A DNA stretch of 64,000 bases from Flavivirga amylovorans (GTDB lineage Bacteria > Bacteroidota > Bacteroidia > Flavobacteriales > Flavobacteriaceae): NCBI RefSeq assembly GCF_030540875.1, contig NZ_JAUOEM010000002.1, positions 588,926 through 652,925 of the forward strand. Reading direction: 5' to 3'. How positions within the stretch are numbered: the stretch's first letter is position 1; the number at the start of each line of letters is the position of its first letter. The position numbers and the translations under genes were made by a program. This document shows positions 35,001-41,954 of the stretch, in pieces. Below the pieces are notes generated by a model. That model saw only the letters and a program-made list of their open reading frames with translations. It was not told the DNA's origin and ran no database searches.

Positions 35001-36396
35001 TGTATTACGTAAGGCAATGGGAAAAAAACAAATTGCGGTACTAGATAAAATGAAACCAAAATTTGTAGAACAGGCGAGTGCCAACGGCCATGATGCTAAA
35101 GTATTAGAGAAAGTATGGAAAGATTGGGAAGCTTTTGCAAGTTATGCCTTTAATAAATCTCACTCGACATGTTATGCTTGGATAGCTTACCAAACAGCCT
35201 ATTTAAAAGCGCATTACCCTGCAGAGTATATGGCTGCTGTATTATCCAATAACATGAACGATATAAAACAAGTTACATTCTTCATGGAAGAATGTAAACG
35301 GATGAAGTTGGACGTGTTGGGGCCAGATGTTAACGAATCGTATTATAAGTTTTCCGTGAATAACGACTATGCGGTACGTTTTGGGATGGGAGCTATAAAA
35401 GGTGTTGGTCATGGTGCTGTAATGACCATTGTAGAGAATAGAAAAGAAGATGGACCGTATAAATCTATCTTCGATTTAGCAAAACGAATCGATTTAAGAG
35501 CGGCGAATAAAAAAGCTTTTGAAAATTTGGCTTTAGCTGGAGGTTTTGATTGTTTTGGAGGTACACATCGCGCGCAGTATTTTCATAGAGAAGGAGATGG
35601 CATTACCTTTTTAGAAAAAGCAGTCAAATATGGAAATAAACATCAAGAAAATGAAAACTCATCTCAGGTAAGTTTATTTGGAGCATCAAGTGATGTACAA
35701 ATAGCAGAACCAGAAGTACCGCCTTGCGAAGAATGGGGAACTATGGAAAAATTAGCTCAGGAACGTGAGGTTGTAGGAGTTTATATTTCGGGCCATCCAT
35801 TAGACGATTTTAAAACGGAAATGAAAACATTTTGTAATGGAACCATTGCTATGTTTAATAATTTAGAACCTTATGTAAACAGAGAAATTGTTTTTGGCGG
35901 CGTTGTAACCGATGTACAACATCGTGTGAGCAAGCAAGGAAAAGGATGGGGCATGTTTACTGTTGAAGATTACACCGATAGTTTTGAGTTTAGGATTTTT
36001 GGTGAAGAATATTTAAAATACAGACACTTCCTAATGAAGAATAACTTTGTATTTGTAAAATCGTTTATTCGAGAAGGTTGGGTTAATAAAGACACAGGGA
36101 AAAAGAGTGACCCAAGATTGCAGTTTAATAGTTTTCAATTATTACATGATGTCATGGAAAACTATGCTAAAAAATTGTCCATTCAGCTGAACATTAAAGA
36201 CTTACATGAAGAAAGTATTTTGCGTTTAAAAGAATTATTACAAATGCATCCAGGAAACCAAGCATTAAATTTTGTAGTGTATGACAATAGGGAGAAAATA
36301 AAATTACAGATGCCTAGTAGAAGACAAAAAGTTAAGGTGTCTCAAGAATTGCTTAGTGAATTAGAGAGTCAAGACGTAATGTTTAAGTTAAATTGA
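32008..36396 (+). CDS. dnaE: DNA polymerase III alpha subunit fused to a DnaQ-like exonuclease
   Basis: A 1462-residue replicative polymerase. Residues 1-190 are a DnaQ-type 3'-5' exonuclease, starting YLIFDTETTGLPKR with the DxE metal motif and ending in the HNATADVEATTRC region. The PHP domain begins at about 261 (FVHLHNHSQFSVLQS). The polymerase catalytic aspartates are in PDIDIDFDDEGR (about 689-700), preceded by the nucleotide-binding PGRGSAAGS. The later RPGPMEYIPSFVRRKHG and SFNKSHS-like AFNKSHSTCYAW blocks are canonical DnaE. An OB-fold and C-terminal tau-binding region follow. The fusion replaces a separate epsilon subunit, which is usual in Bacteroidetes. Confidence 0.97.
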   Translation: MYLIFDTETTGLPKRWDAPITDTDNWPRCIQIAWQLHDAMGNCIEHQDYLVQPDGFNIPYDAEKIHGISTELAQEQGIPLAKVLEKFNDALSKTKFVVGQNVKFDLNIMGAEFVRGDVSNPLQELPVLDTCTEHTASLCQIPGGRGGKFKLPTLTELHEFLFKTPFAEAHNATADVEATTRCFFELVRLGEYTKEQLDVEPDYFQSFNEANPKEIELIKLKHVNLKQESAEIRKRLQSLKQETVSTEDIKKNISDLADASFVHLHNHSQFSVLQSTMSVVDIVAAAASHNMPAVALTDHANMMGAFHFINAVNKQNSSIKASIAEAEERGEASEKKLIKPIVGCEFFVCENHEDKSRKDNGYQVVLIAKNKNGYHNLAKLSSHAFVNGFYYVPRIDKKLIQQYKEDIIVLTGNLYGEIPSKVLNIGEKQAEEALLWWKKEFGDDLYVELMRHNQEDENRVNPTLIALAKKHDVKLVATNNTYYRKQDDANAHDILLCVKDGEKQATPIGRGRGYRYGLPNQEYYFKSPDEMKQLFQDQPDAILNIEELVDKIEGFQLARDVLLPAFDIPDKFKHDEDLVDGGKRGENAYLKHLTFEGAKKRYGEPLSEEVVERLDFELSVIENTGYPGYFLIVEDFIREARNMDVSVGPGRGSAAGSVAAYCLWITNIDPLKYDLLFERFLNPDRISMPDIDIDFDDEGRSRVMDYVINKYGANQVAQIITYGTMAAKSSIRDTARVLDLPLFDADRIAKLIPNMSKLNKIFGLDEKALAGKFRAEELEKVNELLNISEGSGLEAETVNTARALEGSVRNTGIHACGVIITPDDITKFVPVSVAKDSDLYVTQFDNSVVEDAGLLKMDFLGLKTLTLIKDTVKIVKAKHNILLDPESFPLDDEETYALFQRGETVGVFQYESPGMQKHLRDLKPTVFEDLIAMNALYRPGPMEYIPSFVRRKHGDEDIEYDLPAMEEYLKETYGITVYQEQVMLLSQKLAGFTKGEADVLRKAMGKKQIAVLDKMKPKFVEQASANGHDAKVLEKVWKDWEAFASYAFNKSHSTCYAWIAYQTAYLKAHYPAEYMAAVLSNNMNDIKQVTFFMEECKRMKLDVLGPDVNESYYKFSVNNDYAVRFGMGAIKGVGHGAVMTIVENRKEDGPYKSIFDLAKRIDLRAANKKAFENLALAGGFDCFGGTHRAQYFHREGDGITFLEKAVKYGNKHQENENSSQVSLFGASSDVQIAEPEVPPCEEWGTMEKLAQEREVVGVYISGHPLDDFKTEMKTFCNGTIAMFNNLEPYVNREIVFGGVVTDVQHRVSKQGKGWGMFTVEDYTDSFEFRIFGEEYLKYRHFLMKNNFVFVKSFIREGWVNKDTGKKSDPRLQFNSFQLLHDVMENYAKKLSIQLNIKDLHEESILRLKELLQMHPGNQALNFVVYDNREKIKLQMPSRRQKVKVSQELLSELESQDVMFKLN

Positions 36397-36399
36397 TAA

Positions 36400-36419
36400 A
36401 TCCCTGCGAAGGCAGGGAT
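36400..36419. repeat. Short palindrome, TGCGAAGGC family
   Basis: ATCCCTGC-GAAG-GCAGGGAT is a perfect 8-base-pair hairpin beginning 4 bases after the dnaE stop codon. It continues with CTCATTT, as does the related palindrome in the ilv operon (62919-62938). It might serve as a weak terminator or mRNA end. Confidence 0.6.
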
Positions 36420-36479
36420 CTCATTTCCTGAGCCACCCTTTTAAGCGTTAAGAAAGAATCTGATCGATTATTGAAAGGT

Positions 36480-36923
36480 TTATTTTTTCGTCTCTAAAAA
36501 GTTTTTCAAACCGTTAGTAATAAAACGATCCCAAGTATTAGAACATACGTCATAGCAATCAATATTTGGAGTAAGCCCAACTTGATGAAAGTTAATCACA
36601 CATTTTCCATTTTGTTCTTCTATTTCCCAATGTAATACGTGACCGATCCATTCTTTATTAAAATCAGGTTCACCATCAATACATTTCCAAACCAATTCCA
36701 GATTAGGAGTATATTCAATAATTTTAAAAGTCCACCAATACTCATTTTCGAATTGTATAGTGAATTGCCCACCAGCTTTAAATTCAGAATTACTTATTTT
36801 TCCCCACCATGAATGGAGTCCTTGGTTTAATGCTAAGAACGCTTGTTCTGAACTAGTATTGACTTCTAATTTGTTTTTATAGTTCATATCCAGATCTTCC
36901 ATTAAATTTGGGTTATTATTCAT
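36480..36923 (-). CDS. SRPBCC (AHSA1-type) protein, distal gene
   Basis: A 147-residue START/Bet v1-like protein. The fold is indicated by YKNKLEVNTSSEQAFLALNQ, then LHSWWGKISNSEFKAGGQFT, then LVWKCIDGEPDFNKEWIGHV, and a C-terminal helix (CSNTWDRFITNGLKNFLETK). Members bind small hydrophobic ligands or act as stress proteins. It is the last gene of a three-gene operon: its start overlaps the ArsR gene by 8 bases. The start at 36923 gives an acidic N-terminal extension of about 13 residues; the Met at residue 14 is an alternative. Confidence 0.85.
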   Translation of the reverse strand: MNNNPNLMEDLDMNYKNKLEVNTSSEQAFLALNQGLHSWWGKISNSEFKAGGQFTIQFENEYWWTFKIIEYTPNLELVWKCIDGEPDFNKEWIGHVLHWEIEEQNGKCVINFHQVGLTPNIDCYDVCSNTWDRFITNGLKNFLETKK

Positions 36924-37245
36924 TGTCTTTTGTATTTAAATAATTTTCCAAACCTTGTAGTGAATTATCCCAGAATTGTGAGTAAAACTCAACCCATTTA
37001 CTAACTTCCTTTAATGGTTTAGCATTGGCATTACAAAAACGTTCCCGTCCGTTTGTATTAATATTAACAAGACCAGCTTCTTCCAATGTTTTTATATGTT
37101 TAGTAACGCCTTGCCTGCTAATATCAAACTGACTGGATATTTGTGTAATAGATAAGGCTGAGGTTGCTATAACCAAGGCGTGAAAAATATCACGCCTTGT
37201 TGGATCTGCAATAGCTTTAAATAGTTTTGTTATTTTATCCTGCAT
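36916..37245 (-). CDS. ArsR-family winged-helix repressor
   Basis: A 109-residue ArsR-type regulator. The winged helix runs from LFKAIADPTRRDIFHALVIA (residues 8-27) through ITQISSQFDISRQGVTKHIK to the wing AGLVNINTNGRERFCNANAK. No metal-binding ELCVCDL-type motif is present, so it is probably of the non-metal subclass commonly paired with AHSA1 proteins. It is embedded between two SRPBCC genes, overlapping them by 11 and 8 bases. Two palindromes upstream of the operon are its probable operators. Confidence 0.93.
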   Translation of the reverse strand: MQDKITKLFKAIADPTRRDIFHALVIATSALSITQISSQFDISRQGVTKHIKTLEEAGLVNINTNGRERFCNANAKPLKEVSKWVEFYSQFWDNSLQGLENYLNTKDNE

Positions 37246-37666
37246 TAACTAATTGTTTTAAGTAATCTGTTAATCCATTTATACAGTTATCCCAACCACC
37301 GTTGAAGCTTTCAAACATTTTCACTGCAGTTTCTCCTTCGTAATTAGAAATACCTGAATGTTCTAGATATAATTTAGTGCCATCTTCAGTAGCTTCTAAT
37401 TCCCAGGTTACTGTAGTTTCTGTTTTAATTTCAGCAACTACCCAGGTATAAACTAATTTGTAAGGGTTAGATTCTTTTACTTCTCCGCTAATAGTTGTGC
37501 ATCCTTTTTCGTTAGGTTCTGAAGTAAAGGTGTATTGATATCCTTTTTCAGCTTTAAAATCAGCTTGAATAAACCAAGCAGAGATTTCTTCAGCTTTTGA
37601 AATGGCATTCCATACTTTGTCTATGGAGTGCTTAAATACCTTTTCTTTTTTGATAACATCATTCAT
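37235..37666 (-). CDS. SRPBCC (AHSA1-type) protein, proximal gene
   Basis: A 143-residue Bet v1-like fold protein: VFKHSIDKVWNAISKAEEIS (residues 10-29), then WFIQADFKAEKGYQYTFTSE, then YKLVYTWVVAEIKTETTVTW, then the closing helix FESFNGGWDNCINGLTDYL. It is the first gene of the ArsR operon and overlaps the regulator by 11 bases. The arrangement SRPBCC-ArsR-SRPBCC suggests that two ligand-binding proteins are under one repressor. The ligand is unknown. Confidence 0.88.
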   Translation of the reverse strand: MNDVIKKEKVFKHSIDKVWNAISKAEEISAWFIQADFKAEKGYQYTFTSEPNEKGCTTISGEVKESNPYKLVYTWVVAEIKTETTVTWELEATEDGTKLYLEHSGISNYEGETAVKMFESFNGGWDNCINGLTDYLKQLVNAG

Positions 37667-37690
37667 AATAAGTTCGATTTTAATTAATAT

Positions 37691-37706
37691 GCAACTTTAT
37701 GGTTGC
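37691..37706. promoter_or_regulatory. Proximal operator palindrome of the ArsR/AHSA1 operon
   Basis: GCAACTTTATGGTTGC has 5-base arms GCAAC/GTTGC around a 6-base centre. It differs from the distal copy at 37733-37748 by one base. It lies 25 bases before the ATG at 37666 and begins on the last base of the predicted -7 box, around the expected transcription start. Confidence 0.7.
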
Positions 37707-37736
37707 TAAACTAAAATAAATATTTTTAATACGCAA
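37706..37736 (-). promoter_or_regulatory. Promoter of the ArsR/AHSA1 operon
   Basis: On the minus strand TTG (37736-37734) and TAGTTTAG (37713-37706) are separated by 20 bases. The TTG lies inside the distal operator and the last base of the -7 box is the first base of the proximal operator. The match to TAnnTTTG is one base off. Confidence 0.5.
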
Positions 37737-37748
37737 CTTTTTGGTTGC
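37733..37748. promoter_or_regulatory. Distal operator palindrome of the ArsR/AHSA1 operon
   Basis: GCAACTTTTTGGTTGC, the second copy of the palindrome. It starts 42 bases from the first, about four helical turns, so two repressor dimers would sit on the same DNA face. It covers the -33 TTG. Confidence 0.7.
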
Positions 37749-38009
37749 TTAACGTGATTTTAATCTAAGTAAAGAATTGCATAAAACTCTGAAAGGCTAA
37801 GGTTTATTGTGTGTCTGTTTTGTTGTTTTGGTAGCGTGGATTTATCTGAAGACTATATTTCATATGGCTTGAGAGTATTTATATAAATATAATAGTGCTA
37901 AACAATGTTGATATAGATAAAACAAATTGTTAGTTTGTAAGCTTTCGTAAATATTTTGACTAATTTTGTGATAATAAATAATGAAATACGAACTTAAAAC
38001 ATAAATATT

Positions 38010-38327
38010 ATGGCATTAGAAATAACAGATGCAACGTTTGAAGAAACTGTATTAAAAAGTGATAAACCAGTATTAGTTGACTTTTGGGCAGCTTGGTGTG
38101 GTCCTTGTAGAATGGTAGGGCCAATTATTGAAGAAATTAGTGGAGAATATGATGGTAAGGCTGTTGTTGGTAAAGTAGATGTAGATGCTAATCAAGAATT
38201 TGCTGCTAAATACGGTGTGCGTAACATACCTACAGTTTTGGTTTTTCAAAACGGAGAGGTTGTTGGAAGACAGGTTGGCGTAGCACCAAAAAATGCATAT
38301 ACAGAAGCTATAGATTCGCTTTTATAG
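38010..38327 (+). CDS. trxA: Thioredoxin
   Basis: A 105-residue thioredoxin with the redox-active CGPC at residues 30-33 in FWAAWCGPCRMVGP. The cis-proline motif is RNIPTVLVF, and the conserved VDVDANQEFAAKYGV segment precedes it. It reduces protein disulfides in the cytosol with electrons from thioredoxin reductase. Length is exactly that of the standard enzyme. A terminator follows 22 bases after the stop. Confidence 0.97.
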   Translation: MALEITDATFEETVLKSDKPVLVDFWAAWCGPCRMVGPIIEEISGEYDGKAVVGKVDVDANQEFAAKYGVRNIPTVLVFQNGEVVGRQVGVAPKNAYTEAIDSLL

Positions 38328-38349
38328 TCAATACATTAAAAGAATATTG

Positions 38350-38380
38350 AAAAGGTTTGCCATTAAGGTAAACCTTTTTT
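38350..38380 (+). terminator. Terminator of trxA
   Basis: The stem AAAAGGTTTGCC pairs with GGTAAACCTTTT, with one G-T wobble, a 5-base ATTAA loop and a run of T. Confidence 0.85.
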
Positions 38381-38530
38381 TATTTTAGATGAAACTTAAA
38401 AAGTACATTTACAAAATGAATCTTTTTAAGATTTTTAAAGAGCTCGCTAATTGGTTATGCGTGTTCTCAATTTTATTATTAATTTTAAAAAAAATAATAA
38501 TGTTTAAACGAGCAAAAATTAAAAATAGAT

Positions 38531-39076
38531 ATGAGTAAAGAAATAAAAGTACAAAATGCTATTGATAGTAAATTAATAGAAGAACGTAAAGTGTTTTTAT
38601 GGGGACAAGTTGATGATGATTCAGCAAAGCACGTCATAGATCGCTTAATGTATTTGGATGCATTAGAAACTAAAGATATTCATTTATATATAAATAGTCC
38701 TGGAGGTTATGTAACTTCTGGTTTTGCTATTTACGATTGTATGAAATCTTTAAAGAGTGATGTTTCTACAATTTGTACAGGATTTGCAGCATCAATGGGC
38801 TCTATAATATTATCTGCTGGAGAAAAAGGTAAACGTTTTATACAACCTCATGCACGTGTTATGATTCACCAACCAAGTGGTGGTGCACGTGGGCAAGCAA
38901 GTGATATAGAAATTACAGCTAAAGAAATTATTATTACTAAAGAGTTAAGTGCGCAACTATTAGCAGATAATTGTGGGCAAACTTTTGCTAAAATAATGAA
39001 GGATTTTAATCGTGACCATTGGATGGGAGCAGATGAGTCTGTTTCTTATGGTATTGTTGATGCTGTCTTAAAATAA
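38531..39076 (+). CDS. ClpP-family serine protease
   Basis: A 181-residue ClpP-type peptidase. The catalytic triad is complete: Ser88 in GFAASMGSI, His113 in RVMIHQPSGG, and Asp162 in NRDHWM. The INSPGGYVTSGFAIYD segment forms the oxyanion-side loop. It is shorter than most canonical ClpP proteins and lacks the pro-peptide region. It is not next to tig or clpX, where the housekeeping clpP normally sits, so it may be a second paralogue. The ClpX/A/C partner is not encoded here. A DUF58 gene begins 17 bases downstream. Confidence 0.88.
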   Translation: MSKEIKVQNAIDSKLIEERKVFLWGQVDDDSAKHVIDRLMYLDALETKDIHLYINSPGGYVTSGFAIYDCMKSLKSDVSTICTGFAASMGSIILSAGEKGKRFIQPHARVMIHQPSGGARGQASDIEITAKEIIITKELSAQLLADNCGQTFAKIMKDFNRDHWMGADESVSYGIVDAVLK

Positions 39077-39093
39077 TTTTTACTTTATAAACC

Positions 39094-40023
39094 TTGAACT
39101 TACAAGCAGAACTTAATAAAGCCGATGGTTTTAAAAACCTAGAATTACTTGCAAAACAAGTAGTAGAAGGTTTTATAGCAGGAATGCATAAAAGTCCGTT
39201 TCATGGGTTTTCTGCTGAATTTGCTGAGCATAAAATTTACAATCAAGGAGAGAGTACACGCCATATAGATTGGAAACTATTTGCTAAAACGGATAAGTTG
39301 TATACCAAGCGTTATGACGATGAAACGAACTTACGTTGCCACATTATTATAGACAATAGTAGTTCAATGCATTATCCAAAAATGGATTCTTTTTCTATTG
39401 ATAGTTTAAATAAAATAGGGTTTTCTGCATTAGCTTCGGCATCTCTAATGCATATTTTAAAAAAGCAAAGAGATGCAGTTGGCTTAAGTATCTATAGTGA
39501 CGATTACGACTATTATGCGCCGGAAAAGGGTAGTGAACGTCATCATCAAATGTTATTGAGTCATTTAAGTGATGCGGCAATTTCTAGGTCTTTAAATAAA
39601 GAAACGGAAACCTATAAGTATTTACATGAAATAGCTGAAAAGATTCATAGACGTTCCATGATATTTTTATTTACGGATATGTTTCAAACATCGGAAGATG
39701 AAGTAAAATTGTTTGAAGCATTACGTCATTTAAAATACAATAAGCATGAAGTGATTTTATTTCATGTATTTGATAAGCAAAAAGAATTAATTTTTGATTT
39801 TGATAATAAGCCTAAGCGTTTTATTGATGTTGAAACAGGTGAGTATATTAATTTATATGCAGATACTATAAAAGATAATTATAAAAAGGACGTAAGTAAT
39901 TATTTTGAAGCCTTGCGTTTAAAATGTGCTCAGTATAAAATTAAATATGTTGAAGCAGATATTAATAAAAATTTCAATAACATCCTCACAACATACATGA
40001 TAGAGCGTCAAAAGTTCGTGTAG
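39094..40023 (+). CDS. DUF58 domain protein
   Basis: A 309-residue protein starting with TTG at 39094. An in-frame stop lies 3 bases upstream and the family N-terminus (NLQAELNKADGFKNLELLAK) follows, so TTG is the best start. The DUF58 core is SPFHGFSAEFAEHKIYNQGE, then STRHIDWKLFAKTDKLY. It continues in a VWA-like fold with a MIDAS-like DNSSSMHYP motif (Asp about 89). Proteins of this type usually work with a MoxR AAA+ ATPase in envelope or metal-enzyme maturation, but no moxR gene is adjacent in this window. It ends 100 bases before tRNA-Asp. Confidence 0.87.
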   Translation: MNLQAELNKADGFKNLELLAKQVVEGFIAGMHKSPFHGFSAEFAEHKIYNQGESTRHIDWKLFAKTDKLYTKRYDDETNLRCHIIIDNSSSMHYPKMDSFSIDSLNKIGFSALASASLMHILKKQRDAVGLSIYSDDYDYYAPEKGSERHHQMLLSHLSDAAISRSLNKETETYKYLHEIAEKIHRRSMIFLFTDMFQTSEDEVKLFEALRHLKYNKHEVILFHVFDKQKELIFDFDNKPKRFIDVETGEYINLYADTIKDNYKKDVSNYFEALRLKCAQYKIKYVEADINKNFNNILTTYMIERQKFV

Positions 40024-40077
40024 GGTTATTACAGGAAACATTTTTTAAAAATAAAATCCAAAAAACTTTAAAAAACA

Positions 40078-40108
40078 TTTGAGATATAAAAAAAGGCGTG
40101 TATATTTG
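40078..40108 (+). promoter_or_regulatory. Promoter of tRNA-Asp
   Basis: TTTG (40078-40081), a 19-base spacer and TATATTTG (40101-40108). This is an exact Bacteroidetes-type promoter, with the -7 box ending 18 bases before the mature tRNA. The tRNA-Tyr promoter has identical boxes and spacing. Confidence 0.85.
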
Positions 40109-40126
40109 CAACCGCAATAAAGCAAC

Positions 40127-40200
40127 GGTCTGGTAGTTCAGTTGGTTAGAATGTCGCCCTGTCACGGCGAAGGTCGCGGGTTCGAGTCCCGTCCAGACCG
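40127..40200 (+). tRNA. tRNA-Asp (anticodon GTC)
   Basis: A 74-base cloverleaf. The acceptor stem GGTCTGG (40127-40133) pairs with CCAGACC (40193-40199) and the discriminator is G. The anticodon stem TCGCC/GGCGA encloses CTGTCAC with GTC at 40161-40163. The T arm is GCGGG-TTCGAGT-CCCGT. The 3' CCA is not encoded. A promoter lies just upstream and a terminator at 40218-40245. Confidence 0.98.
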
Positions 40201-40217
40201 CAAAAATTGCAAAAAAG

Positions 40218-40245
40218 AAAGCTCTGAGAAATTAGAGCTTTTTTT
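40218..40245 (+). terminator. Terminator of tRNA-Asp
   Basis: The stem AAAGCTCT (40218-40225) pairs with AGAGCTTT (40234-40241) around an 8-base loop and is followed by T residues. It lies 17 bases after the tRNA. Confidence 0.8.
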
Positions 40246-40963
40246 GGCAATAAAAAGAAGTTGTGTTGTTTATCTCAATGAAAGTTGAGGTAAAAAGGTA
40301 GAGTTGCTGAAATAAATTCAGCACAAGCCAATGAGAAGCTTTCCTTTTTTCTTTATAGAAGATTGGGATGCTTTTTTGTTTTAGTGAGGTTTCTATGTGA
40401 TTTTTATTCATCATGTGTGTTTAAATTGCTATTAATAAATAAAAGATTTGCTATGAAACGCATATTTTTAAAAAGAAAAGCTGTAATTTTTTACAGTTTT
40501 TTTACTTTAGGGAGAAGCTAAATGAGAAACTTTCTTTTTTTATGTTTTCCGCATAAAAGAGTATAAACTAGGTCGTACTCAAACTTGTAAATATTTATTT
40601 TAATTGTGCAGATTTAAATAAAGATATCGACGTCAATTTAATGATGATGGGGAAAATAAATTATTAAAACATAAGCAGTAATTAGATTGATTTAGAAATG
40701 ATATGGATTGAAAACACAAGAAAATTAATCTTAAAATACATTTAATCAATATAATTTAACCGTTGAACTAATAATTCTTAGTAGTTAAGATGTAAACAAC
40801 TAAATTGGTCTCACCATAACATAAGTAGGTTAAGTTCATGGTAGATTTGGGGCAAAAAAAGGTGAACATTTAGTTCACCTTTTTTTATTGAAGGGCATTA
40901 TGTGACTTTTTATTACATCCTGTGTCTTATTAATATTCTTAATTATTATTAAACCCTTATAAG
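40246..40963. other. Long non-coding stretch with an orphan terminator
   Basis: No supported gene lies in this 718-base interval. A hairpin AAAGCTGTAA/TTACAGTTTTT occurs near 40478-40506. A strong terminator is at 40857-40886 although no gene precedes it. Short frames are present but have no start context or composition to support them. The AT content is very high. Confidence 0.5.
40857..40886 (+). terminator. Orphan rho-independent terminator upstream of the YegP-like gene
   Basis: An 11-base-pair stem, AAAAGGTGAAC (40857-40867) with GTTCACCTTTT (40873-40883), a 5-base loop and a T run. No coding gene ends nearby, so it may end a small RNA transcribed from within 40250-40850, or be a relic. 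Confidence 0.75.
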
Positions 40964-41293
40964 ATGGCAAAATTTGAAATTTATAAAGACAAAAGAGGAG
41001 AATTTAGATTTAGATTAAAAGCAGGTAATGGGCAATCAATTTTAGCAAGTGAAGGTTATGCTGCTAAACCTGGCTGTACTAATGGTATTGAATCTGTGAA
41101 GAAAAATTCGAGAGATGATGCAAGATATGAACGCTTAGAGTCTAAAGGAGGGAGTCCTTATTTTAACTTAAAAGCTACAAATGGACAAGTTATAGGAACC
41201 AGCGAAATGTATTCATCTACAAGCGCCATGGAGAATGGAATTGCTTCTGTAAAAAAGAATGCATCAGGAGCAAGCATTGATGATTTATCTTAA
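40964..41293 (+). CDS. YegP-like protein with two DUF1508 repeats
   Basis: A 109-residue protein made of two copies of the DUF1508 module. The first is FEIYKDKRGEFRFRLKAGNG, with GYAAKPGCTNGIESVKKNS. The second is YERLESKGGSPYFNLKATNG, with MYSSTSAMENGIASVKKNA. Each forms a small beta-sheet plus helix. The function of the family is unclear; some members are stress-induced. The gene is monocistronic with a terminator downstream. Confidence 0.92.
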   Translation: MAKFEIYKDKRGEFRFRLKAGNGQSILASEGYAAKPGCTNGIESVKKNSRDDARYERLESKGGSPYFNLKATNGQVIGTSEMYSSTSAMENGIASVKKNASGASIDDLS

Positions 41294-41360
41294 GACTAAT
41301 TAGATTACTCATAATAGATTGTTTTAGGGTTACAAGAAATTGTAGCTCTTTTTTTGTATT

Positions 41361-41390
41361 AAAAAGGGTTGCAAAAAAGCAACCTTTTTA
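41361..41390 (+). terminator. Terminator after the YegP-like gene
   Basis: AAAAAGGGTTGC (41361-41372) pairs with GCAACCTTTTT (41379-41389) with one bulged G. A-rich loop and T run follow. Confidence 0.75.
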
Positions 41391-41621
41391 TCTTTCAAAA
41401 TTTATTTGTTGACTAACTCAAATAATTTACACTAAAACAAAGTTTTATGAAAGATTCTATATTCTTACTTTCCCCTTTTTTGTTAAAAAAACTCATCCTA
41501 ACTGATAGGTTTTCAATTAATTCACCCGAGTTTCCTAAAAAGAAGAGCCAAATGAGTTTGTGAATTTGAGATACGAACTCCAAGAACAACTCAAGATGCT
41601 TCAAGACAACGTTATATCAAT

Positions 41622-41901
41622 TTATTGTTTAGTTGATGACCTCTTGAGCAGTTTTCTTACTTTTTTATTTGAAGTGTTTTTCTTTGAAAAGTCTTCGTAG
41701 GCAGCTAAAGAATCAAATATTAAATCGTTATTCAATGTGTTATGAATAGATAGATGATCTTTAAAAATTTTAAGGGTATCTTTTTTCCAACCATTCGCTT
41801 AAAGCATCCATTTCAACTTTTGTAGCTTTACTATTAGTATATTTAGAAATAATATTTTCTATGATTTGGTATGAATAGTCTGTGTATTTGTATGAATTTA
41901 T
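41622..41901 (-). pseudogene. FecR-family anti-sigma factor remnant
   Basis: The minus strand encodes a recognisable FecR N-terminal region: SYQIIENIISKYTNSKATKV, then EMDALSEWLEK. After a run of six A (41781-41786 on the plus strand) the frame shifts. It continues with DTLKIFKDHLSIHNTLNNDL and DSLAAYEDFSKK, and ends at KVRKLLKRSSTKQ before a stop at 41622. The normal start codon appears as ATA. The C-terminal two thirds of a FecR protein are absent. A lost start, a frameshift and a truncation together make this a dead gene. FecR proteins normally control an ECF sigma factor and a TonB receptor; a TonB receptor lies at 43539. Confidence 0.65.
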
Positions 41902-41954
41902 TTGTTAAATTTGGAATGTAGAAGTAATGTTGTTTTAAATTATTAAAATTAGTT

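Larger units (their letters stand above)
37667..38009. other. Intergenic region between the ArsR/AHSA1 operon and trxA
   Basis: This 343-base divergent spacer holds the two operators and promoter of the ArsR operon at its left end. On the trxA side, TAATTTTG (37961-37968) is a -7 match 41 bases before the trxA ATG. A TTTG lies 23 bases further upstream, at 37934-37937. The 200 bases between show no gene or repeat. Confidence 0.5.
41294..41954. other. Intergenic stretch holding the FecR remnant
   Basis: Apart from the terminator and FecR remnant, a 63-codon minus-strand frame at 41413-41604 is open but shows no family resemblance and is probably not a gene. On the plus strand TAAATTTG (41906-41913) is a -7-like box 41 bases before the DUF4468-like gene. 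Confidence 0.45.

Noticed and set aside
41520-41560. Possible half-copy of the 164-base MITE-like element (AAATGAGTT after AAAAAG)
   Set aside because: Only about 9 exact bases are shared with the element end and no opposite arm is present, so the match is too short.
41413-41604. 63-codon open frame on the minus strand
   Set aside because: It begins and ends in non-coding context, matches no family I can recognise and has no ribosome-binding or promoter signal. It is probably a chance frame downstream of the FecR remnant.
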